A stretch of 7,603 nucleotides of DNA from Phycisphaerae bacterium. Its GTDB lineage: Bacteria > Planctomycetota > Phycisphaerae > UBA1845. Under the pieces are notes generated by a model that saw only the letters and a list, made by a program, of their open reading frames with translations, was not told the origin of the DNA and did no database searches. The stretch covers positions 1-7,603 of the forward strand of contig BQJS01000218.1 of assembly GCA_021604825.1 (NCBI GenBank). The letters are read 5' to 3'. The translations under genes were made by a program, and so were the position numbers. The number at the start of each line of letters is the position of its first letter. The first letter of the stretch is position 1. Shown piece by piece: positions 1 through 5,210 of this stretch.

Positions 1-1029
1 TTGATTCAAGAAATCAGCCTGGGGCGCGTGGAGTGTTTGCGAAAGCTGGGGCGGTGGGCAGAAGTCGCCCGAGAGATGGCCGACCGCGCTACAATCGGCG
101 CAGGCGATGCTGGCGTTAGCGGTCAACAAGTCGTTGCTGAAATCGACGGACAGAAGATCACCGTGACGGAATTTGACCTATTGCTGTCCAATCAGATCGA
201 GATGGCCGTCAGTTCGCGATTGGGTTTGACGGCAGAAGATCAAAACGCACTACGACGTCGGGCCCAGGAACAGTTCGCCGACCCTCAGATTCGTCAGCGC
301 GAGCTTCAACGCATTGTTGCGATGCGCGTACTGGCGCAGGAAGCACGCGAACGTGACCTCGATAAAAGCACTGATTTTCGCGATCGATTGCAGTCCGTCG
401 CCGACGGCATCCTTGGGCAGACGCTCCTATTCGAGGAGGGGGCCAAGCGCGGCACGGTGACCGATGAAGATGTCGAGCGATTTTTTCGGGCCAACCCGGA
501 TCGCTATTCCCAACCAGCTGCCACGTTCATCGCGCACGTGCAATGCGAAACCAAAGAGCGAGCCAACGACGTGATCCGGCGTATCAATGCGGGAGCGTCG
601 TTCGAAGAAATCGCCAAGAACGAATCGCTGGATGCCAGCACCAAAGACAAGATGGGAATCCTACCGACCCCCGTGTCAGCCGAGGGCGAACTCGTGCCGA
701 TGTTTGGAGCGAACGCGGAACTGCACGTGGCCATTCGCGACGGGGAAGCGAGCAAGATCCTTACAGAACCATACGAAAGTAAGCTTGGTTGGCATGTCAT
801 TAAGATCGTGTCACATCGCGAGCGCGTCGAGCAGCCGTTGGATGAGATTCGTGAGCAGGTTTACGAAGACACGGTGGCCGCCCGCAACCGCGAAGTGTCC
901 GAGCAGTTCATCGAGGAATTGTTTGAGGCCAATCGCGTGAAGTTCTATCCAGAGGCCCTTGGTGCGGTCGCGGGCAACGGAAAGAAACCTGAGGACGATG
1001 TTGCAACAGGAGATACGGCAACGCCATGA
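1..1029 (+). CDS. SurA/PpiC-type peptidyl-prolyl cis-trans isomerase (5'-partial)
   Basis: Probable periplasmic folding chaperone with a parvulin-type prolyl isomerase domain. The frame is open from base 1, and its first residues (LGRVECLRKLGRWAEVA, about 7-23) read like the inside of a TPR-type helical hairpin. The TTG at base 1 is therefore probably not the start and the N-terminus lies upstream. Residues 44-59 (VVAEIDGQKITVTEFD) match the entry to a SurA-N-like chaperone region, which runs as charged helices to about 165. The parvulin domain spans about 175-275. It keeps a His on the first strand (IAHVQ, H179) and the final LGWHVIKI block (H265), but the usual Gly-rich GGDLGW-type loop is replaced by DKMGIL near 655-660. 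The last 20 or so residues are a polar, probably disordered tail. The stop overlaps the next gene by 4 bases (ATGA), which makes it part of the operon. The fold family is fairly certain; isomerase activity and substrates are inferred. Confidence 0.82.
   Translation: MIQEISLGRVECLRKLGRWAEVAREMADRATIGAGDAGVSGQQVVAEIDGQKITVTEFDLLLSNQIEMAVSSRLGLTAEDQNALRRRAQEQFADPQIRQRELQRIVAMRVLAQEARERDLDKSTDFRDRLQSVADGILGQTLLFEEGAKRGTVTDEDVERFFRANPDRYSQPAATFIAHVQCETKERANDVIRRINAGASFEEIAKNESLDASTKDKMGILPTPVSAEGELVPMFGANAELHVAIRDGEASKILTEPYESKLGWHVIKIVSHRERVEQPLDEIREQVYEDTVAARNREVSEQFIEELFEANRVKFYPEALGAVAGNGKKPEDDVATGDTATP
1008..1012 (+). promoter_or_regulatory. Shine-Dalgarno for the BatD-like lipoprotein gene
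   Basis: AGGAG lies inside the end of the isomerase gene, 13 bases before the ATG at 1026. The spacing is on the long side. Together with the ATGA stop/start overlap, it suggests coupled initiation. Confidence 0.5.
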
Positions 1030-2123
1030 GCGTGATTCGTAGCCATTACGATTCGCGACGGGTGCGGGCGATCGTCCTGATGTGTTGCCTCGCTTTTTCC
1101 GGAGGTTGCAAGGAGGCGGGCGACGAATCGGCTGAGAGCGAGTCCAAGGTCAAACCCGTTGTGCAGGAAGTCGATCGCGGTCCGATCAGGCTGACGGTGA
1201 CAGCCGACCGCGACAAGATTTCGATCGCCGAGCAGTTGGAGCTTCGCATTGAGGTGACGGCTGACGCTGGCATCGATGTGACCATGCCGAAGTATGGGGC
1301 GATTGAGAGCCAATTTCAGATCCGCGACTATCGCGAAAAGGCCGTCGAGATTCTTGACGACGATCTGCGCCGATACACCCATATTTACACCTTGGATTCG
1401 TTTCTCTCAGGGAGCTATGCAATCGCAGGAGTGACGGTGGCGTATGTGGACCGTCGAAATGAAACTGCAAATGACAAGACAGACGTTGAAGTCGCGACGG
1501 CTGAGCTGACCACCGAACCGATCACCGTTGAAGTCACGTCGCTGCTCGAAGGCGAATTTGACCCGGCGAATTTCCGAGACGTCAAAGCGGCGGTCGAGTT
1601 GCCAGTCGATCGGACGTGGGGTTGGGTGGGATGGACGGCTGGAATCGTTGGCGGGGTGGTAATCCTAGCCGTCGCAGCAGTCCTGTTGATCCGGAAATAC
1701 GGAAGGGGCGGAAGACCGGTGGTTGTGATCCCGCCGCACGAATGGGCCTTCGCCCAACTCAAAGCCTTGGCATCATCCGGGTTGATTGATGCCGGCGAGT
1801 TCAAGCCATTCTACTATCGCCTCAACGAAATCACGCGGACGTATATCGAACTTCGATTCGGATTGATGGCCCCCGAGCGCACGACGGAGGAGTTCCTCGA
1901 AGAGATGCGGTCGTCGGATGCACTCGACCAATCGCATCAGGCCCACCTGCACGAATTCCTCACCGCATGCGACATGGTCAAGTACACTCTGTACGAACCG
2001 AGCTCCAGCGAAATCGAAGCGGTATTCAACGCAGCCCGCGATTTTGTCGATCGCACCAAACCCGGATCGGGCGTGGCGATTGATCAAGGTACAAATAACG
2101 AACCGGCGGAGGTGGCGGCCTGA
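1026..2123 (+). CDS. BatD-like (DUF4381-type) lipoprotein with one membrane span
   Basis: 365-residue membrane protein that I take to be a shorter relative of BatD. The N-terminus has basic residues (R11, R12, R14), a hydrophobic stretch and FSGGC ending at C28, which fits a lipoprotein signal, although Ser at -3 is not the classic Leu. Residues 29-195 are beta-rich and extracytoplasmic, with an alternating pattern around residues 57-80 (DRDKISIAEQLELRIEVTAD) like the start of a BatD Ig-like unit. One membrane span follows at about 199-222. The cytoplasmic part (223-365) is helical, with FYYRLNEITRTYIELRFG, TTEEFLEEM and CDMVKYTLY blocks typical of the cytoplasmic ends of DUF4381/BatD-type proteins. 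The ATG at 1026 overlaps the preceding stop by 4 bases and the TGA overlaps the batA ATG by 1 base. Likely role: a membrane partner of the VWA proteins. Family placement is moderately sure; the lipid anchor is inferred. Confidence 0.7.
   Translation: MSVIRSHYDSRRVRAIVLMCCLAFSGGCKEAGDESAESESKVKPVVQEVDRGPIRLTVTADRDKISIAEQLELRIEVTADAGIDVTMPKYGAIESQFQIRDYREKAVEILDDDLRRYTHIYTLDSFLSGSYAIAGVTVAYVDRRNETANDKTDVEVATAELTTEPITVEVTSLLEGEFDPANFRDVKAAVELPVDRTWGWVGWTAGIVGGVVILAVAAVLLIRKYGRGGRPVVVIPPHEWAFAQLKALASSGLIDAGEFKPFYYRLNEITRTYIELRFGLMAPERTTEEFLEEMRSSDALDQSHQAHLHEFLTACDMVKYTLYEPSSSEIEAVFNAARDFVDRTKPGSGVAIDQGTNNEPAEVAA
2108..2113 (+). promoter_or_regulatory. Strong Shine-Dalgarno for batA
   Basis: GGAGGT lies 9 bases before the ATG at 2123, within the last codons of the BatD-like lipoprotein gene. 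It supports the 2123 start and the TGATG coupled junction. Confidence 0.75.
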
Positions 2124-3232
2124 TGTTTACGGGAATCACATTCGATCGGCCGATGATGCTGACGCTGCTTGCGTTGGTGCCGCTGGTGTGGTGGCGTTGG
2201 CGAAGGCAGCACCGACACGCGGCGATTCGGTTCTCATCGCTAGAAAACCTGCGGATGCAAGGTCGATCGTGGGCGGTGCGAATGCGATTCGTGATTCCGA
2301 CGCTTCGTAGCATCGCCGTCATCGTGATGGTTGTCTGCTTGGCCCGTCCGCAAAAAGGCGACGAAGAAACCCGCATCGTTTCTGAAGGCGTGGCGATTCA
2401 ATTGCTTGTCGATCGTTCAGGCAGCATGCGAGCGCTTGATTTCAAGATCGACGGCAAACCGGTCAATCGGTTGGAAGCGGTCAAACACGTTGCGACACAG
2501 TTCGTGCAAGGCGACGAGGATACCGAGTTGGGCGGTCGTCCGGATGACCTGATCGGGATGATCACGTTTGCTGCATACGCCGATAGTCGCTGCCCGTTGA
2601 CGCTCGACCATGCGTATCTTGCCGACACGTTGCAGAAAACGAAAATCGTCGCCCGCGAGGAATCGCAGCAAGAAGATGGTACAGCGATTGGCGATGCGAT
2701 TGCGCTGGGCGTGTTGCGTATGGAGGACATGACCAAGCGGCGCGAGGCGCTTAATGCCAACCGAATCAAGAGCAAGGTGCTGGTGCTTTTGACGGACGGT
2801 CAGCAAATGCTTGGCGATCTAACACCGCAGCAAGGCGCGGACTTGGCCCAGGCGGCGGATATCAAGGTCTATACGATTGGTGTCGGTTCGCGCGGTAAAG
2901 CCAAAGTACCCGACGTCGACTTCATGGGACGTAAAAGGCTTGTGGACGTTTGGGTCAATATCGATGAACCCACGCTCAAAGAGATCGCCAAGACTACTGG
3001 TGGGGAATACTTTCGAGCGACTGACACCGAATCGCTGCGCAAGATCTATGCCCGAATTGACGAATTGGAAAAAACCGAGACCGAAGAAAAGCGCTACCTA
3101 CAACACGCGGAGATGGCCACCCAATGGGTCAGTATTGGCCCGCTGCGCTACCCGCCGCTGCTGTTGGTGGCGTTACTGTGTTTGGCGTTGGAAGTCGTAC
3201 TGACCAATACTCGCTTTAGAAAAATTCCATAG
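2123..3232 (+). CDS. batA: BatA-like VWA domain membrane protein
   Basis: 369-residue inner-membrane protein with the BatA layout. A hydrophobic span at about 10-25 and a second at about 57-76, ending in the typical LARPQKG block, precede a von Willebrand factor A domain; a C-terminal span lies at about 344-361 (PPLLLVALLCLALEVVL). The VWA metal-ion-dependent adhesion site is complete: DRSGSM with D97, S99 and S101, T187 in GTAIGDAI, and T224-D225-G226. The domain should therefore bind a divalent metal and a ligand acid on a partner. The region IGMITFAAYADSRCPLT is characteristic of Bat VWA proteins. The length fits the family (about 320-370). Known role: BatA acts with BatB, TPR proteins and a MoxR ATPase in a complex tied to oxidative or envelope stress tolerance in some bacteria; the exact function is unsettled. 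The domain is certain. The A/B naming rests on order (first of the two VWA genes) and on the NRLEAVKHV block. Confidence 0.9.
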   Translation: MFTGITFDRPMMLTLLALVPLVWWRWRRQHRHAAIRFSSLENLRMQGRSWAVRMRFVIPTLRSIAVIVMVVCLARPQKGDEETRIVSEGVAIQLLVDRSGSMRALDFKIDGKPVNRLEAVKHVATQFVQGDEDTELGGRPDDLIGMITFAAYADSRCPLTLDHAYLADTLQKTKIVAREESQQEDGTAIGDAIALGVLRMEDMTKRREALNANRIKSKVLVLLTDGQQMLGDLTPQQGADLAQAADIKVYTIGVGSRGKAKVPDVDFMGRKRLVDVWVNIDEPTLKEIAKTTGGEYFRATDTESLRKIYARIDELEKTETEEKRYLQHAEMATQWVSIGPLRYPPLLLVALLCLALEVVLTNTRFRKIP

Positions 3233-3247
3233 GCGAGCGGTTACCGA

Positions 3248-4285
3248 ATGGATTTTAAACTCGACAACATTCAATACCTGCATTTGCTCTGGTTGGTTCC
3301 GGCGCTGGGTGGACTGTTCGCCTACGGGTTCGTACGAAAGTCGCGGGCGATGCGGATCTTTGCGACGGTGAATCTGTTTGATCGATTGATGCCAACCGTC
3401 AGCATCCGTCGGCAGAAAGTCAAAGCCGCCATCCTGATCGGGTCGATCGCATTTTTGATTTTCGCCGCGACGGGGCCACGATGGGGACGCAAGATCGTGC
3501 AGCTCCAACGCAAAGGCATCGACATCATGGTGTGCCTCGATGTCTCGCGATCGATGTTGGCCGACGACATTGCCCCGAATCGATTGGAGCGGTCCAAGTT
3601 TGAATTGGGCGACATGCTCAGCGCGCTTAAGGGCGACCGCATTGGCTTGGTGACGTTCGCCGGGAATGCGGCGCTGACTTGTCCGCTGACGATTAACTAC
3701 GGCGCATATCGGATGGCCCTCGACGAGGTGGACACGCGTAGCACCGCCCGTGGTGGCTCGTTGATTGGTGATGCCGTTCGAGAAGCGGCTGACAGTTTTG
3801 CAGACAGTCAGAAGGGCCACAAAGCCATCCTGTTGATCACCGACGGTGAAGATCACGAATCGTTTCCGGTCGAAGCTGCTCGGGACGCCTGGCAAAACAA
3901 AAAGATCCGCGTGTTTACGGTTGGGGTTGGCGATGCGACGCAGGGGGCTCGAATCCCGACGAAAACGAATGGCCGAACTCAATATTTGCAGCACAAAGGT
4001 GAGCAGGTCTGGTCGAAGCTGGATGTGACGACGCTTCAAGAGATGGCTATTGAAGGTGGCGGTGATTACTATCCGATGGGAACGTCCGACGCCGACTTTC
4101 GCGTGCTGTACGAGGAGCACATTCGCCGGAAGGTGGAGGCCCGCGAGTTGGAAATGTCGCGGAAGGAAATGCAATACGCCCGTTTTCAGTGGTTTGTGGG
4201 TTTGGCGCTTTTGCTGTTGATGGTCGAAACGCTGATGAGCGATCGGAAAGCGGTTGCGATCAATGAGGTGGATACCAATGCTTAA
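3248..4285 (+). CDS. batB: BatB-like VWA domain membrane protein
   Basis: 345-residue second VWA protein with the same three-span plan as its upstream neighbour. Spans lie at about 9-28, 58-74 (followed by ATGPRWG) and 313-329 (FQWFVGLALLLLMVETL). The MIDAS residues are D98, S100 and S102 (DVSRSM), S171 in GGSLIGDAV, and T198-D199-G200 (TDGEDHE). The usual Thr at the third MIDAS position is Ser here, which keeps the hydroxyl, so metal binding is expected to persist. LERSKFELGDML and GLVTFAGNAALTCPLT are typical BatB blocks. It starts 15 bases after the batA stop, the only gap in the window. The only Shine-Dalgarno-like sequence there is a weak AGGCGAG at 3231-3237, so efficient translation may depend on ribosomes finishing batA. 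It presumably pairs with BatA in the inner membrane. VWA identity is certain; BatB naming is strong from position and motifs. Confidence 0.9.
   Translation: MDFKLDNIQYLHLLWLVPALGGLFAYGFVRKSRAMRIFATVNLFDRLMPTVSIRRQKVKAAILIGSIAFLIFAATGPRWGRKIVQLQRKGIDIMVCLDVSRSMLADDIAPNRLERSKFELGDMLSALKGDRIGLVTFAGNAALTCPLTINYGAYRMALDEVDTRSTARGGSLIGDAVREAADSFADSQKGHKAILLITDGEDHESFPVEAARDAWQNKKIRVFTVGVGDATQGARIPTKTNGRTQYLQHKGEQVWSKLDVTTLQEMAIEGGGDYYPMGTSDADFRVLYEEHIRRKVEARELEMSRKEMQYARFQWFVGLALLLLMVETLMSDRKAVAINEVDTNA
4265..4270 (+). promoter_or_regulatory. Shine-Dalgarno that fixes the batC start
   Basis: GAGGTG lies 7 bases before the ATG at 4278, inside the last codons of batB. In-frame TTG (4254) and ATG (4263) codons lie upstream of or at this site and cannot use it. 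Starting at 4278 also places a normal signal peptide at the N-terminus. Confidence 0.75.
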
Positions 4286-5210
4286 TGATTCGATTCGGTC
4301 AATAAACTTGCGATTATTTTTGTTTCTATTGGGAATGACGCTAACAGTTGTGCCTGCGATGGCGGCGGACCGTGAGGCGGCGCGACATGTCAGCGCGGCG
4401 ATCAAGGCGTACGAAAGCGGTGATTACGAAAAGGCCCAGCAAGAATTCACCGAAGCCGAACTCAAGTGTCCCGAGTGTCCGGAGATTGCTTACAACCGTG
4501 GATTGGCATCGTATCGGCAGCGCGACTTTGTGGCTGCCCGGGATCATTTTAACTCGGCGCTGCAGACCCGCGATTTGGGTTTGGAAGCGAAGGCCAAGTA
4601 CAACCTCGGCAACGTGGCTTACAGCGAAGCGTTGGAGAAAATGTCGGATTTGAAAGAGTCGATCGAATTGGCTCGGTCGGCGATCTTTCATTATCGCGAC
4701 GCGTTGGAAGTGGATCCCAACGACCTGGACGCCCGGGCGAACATTGAGACAGCCCAACTGCTGATCAAGGATCTGCTCGACAAACAAAAGCAGGAACAAG
4801 AAAAGCAGGATCAGCAGAACCAACAGAATCAAGATCAGCAAGACCAAGACAATCAGGATCAACAAGACGGCGAAAAGGGCGAGAAGAACGAAGACCAGCA
4901 GAAGAAAGAGGGCGAGCAGGATCAAGAGAAGAAGGAGAAGCAGGACGGAGAGCAGGGCGACGAAGAGAAGGATCAGCAATCCGAGCAGCAAGAGCAGAAT
5001 AAAGATCAGCAAAACAAACAAGAGCCCAACGACCAGCAACAGAGCCCACAGGATCAGCAGCAACAGGCCGGTACGCCGCAGGAACGCAAGCTGACCGATG
5101 AAGAGTTGGCGAAGTTGTTGCAAGCTGTTCGCGATAAAGAAGCGCAGCGCCGCAAGGACAATAAGAAGCGCTTACGGATTCGGCAGGTCCCGGTGCAGAA
5201 GGACTGGTAG
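4278..5210 (+). CDS. batC: BatC-like exported TPR protein with Gln/Asp/Glu/Lys low-complexity segment
   Basis: 310-residue exported TPR protein. A signal peptide (NLRLFLFLLGMTLTVVPAMA) probably ends after A29 or A30. Residues 33-150 form about three TPR-like helical hairpins: AIKAYESGDYEKAQQEF, AYNRGLASYRQRDFVAARDHF, and KYNLGNVAYSEAL followed by YRDALEVDPNDLDARAN. The only two cysteines, C64 and C67, sit in a CPEC turn between TPR 1 and 2. Residues 168-263 are a 96-residue low-complexity stretch of D, E, K, Q, N, G, S and P only. A basic helical tail follows (EELAKLLQAVRDKEAQRR), and the protein ends VQKDW, like the VEKDW end I recall for related TPR proteins of Bat operons. It overlaps batB by 8 bases and abuts batD. 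TPR domains are protein-binding scaffolds, so it probably bridges the VWA proteins and BatD in the periplasm. The name batC is by context; the tail's function is unknown. Confidence 0.85.
   Translation: MLNDSIRSINLRLFLFLLGMTLTVVPAMAADREAARHVSAAIKAYESGDYEKAQQEFTEAELKCPECPEIAYNRGLASYRQRDFVAARDHFNSALQTRDLGLEAKAKYNLGNVAYSEALEKMSDLKESIELARSAIFHYRDALEVDPNDLDARANIETAQLLIKDLLDKQKQEQEKQDQQNQQNQDQQDQDNQDQQDGEKGEKNEDQQKKEGEQDQEKKEKQDGEQGDEEKDQQSEQQEQNKDQQNKQEPNDQQQSPQDQQQQAGTPQERKLTDEELAKLLQAVRDKEAQRRKDNKKRLRIRQVPVQKDW
4779..5066 (+). repeat. Low-complexity CAR/GAN-rich coding segment with recurring GATCAGCA
   Basis: This 288-base segment of batC codes for 96 residues, 37 of them Gln by my count, the rest Asp, Glu, Lys, Asn, Gly, Ser and Pro. 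The octamer GATCAGCA occurs at 4809, 4833, 4971, 5004 and 5052, always in the batC frame and coding Asp-Gln-Gln. Gln codons alternate irregularly between CAA and CAG, so this is not a simple trinucleotide tract. The + strand is strongly A/G/C-rich and poor in T. Confidence 0.8.
5199..5203 (+). promoter_or_regulatory. Shine-Dalgarno for batD, inside the batC terminal codons
   Basis: AAGGA (within AGAAGGA, 5197-5203) lies 7 bases before the ATG at 5211 and overlaps the codons for the terminal QKDW of BatC. It supports the 5211 start. Confidence 0.65.

Noticed and set aside
1..3. TTG at base 1 as the true start of the isomerase
   Set aside because: The frame has no stop before the window edge, there is no visible ribosome site, and the first residues look like the inside of a domain.
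3233..3247. Promoter or terminator in the 15-base batA-batB gap
   Set aside because: The gap is too short for either, and no inverted repeat or T-run is present.
4254..4277. Upstream TTG (4254) or ATG (4263) as the batC start
   Set aside because: Neither has a Shine-Dalgarno, and they would place extra residues before the signal peptide. ATG 4278 has GAGGTG 7 bases upstream.
3173..4405. 410-codon open frame on the - strand
   Set aside because: It lies opposite batB, whose VWA motifs, spans and ribosome site are clear. The - strand product has no recognisable domain and is a composition artefact.
4779..5066. CRISPR array or regulatory direct repeats
   Set aside because: The repeats are 8 bases, unevenly spaced, all in frame, and explained by coding of Asp-Gln-Gln within an open TPR protein.
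4341..5123. 260-codon - strand frame coding a very Leu-rich, apparently multi-span protein
   Set aside because: The Leu/Val/Ile runs are the reverse complement of the CAR/GAA/GAN codons of the BatC low-complexity segment, not a real membrane protein.
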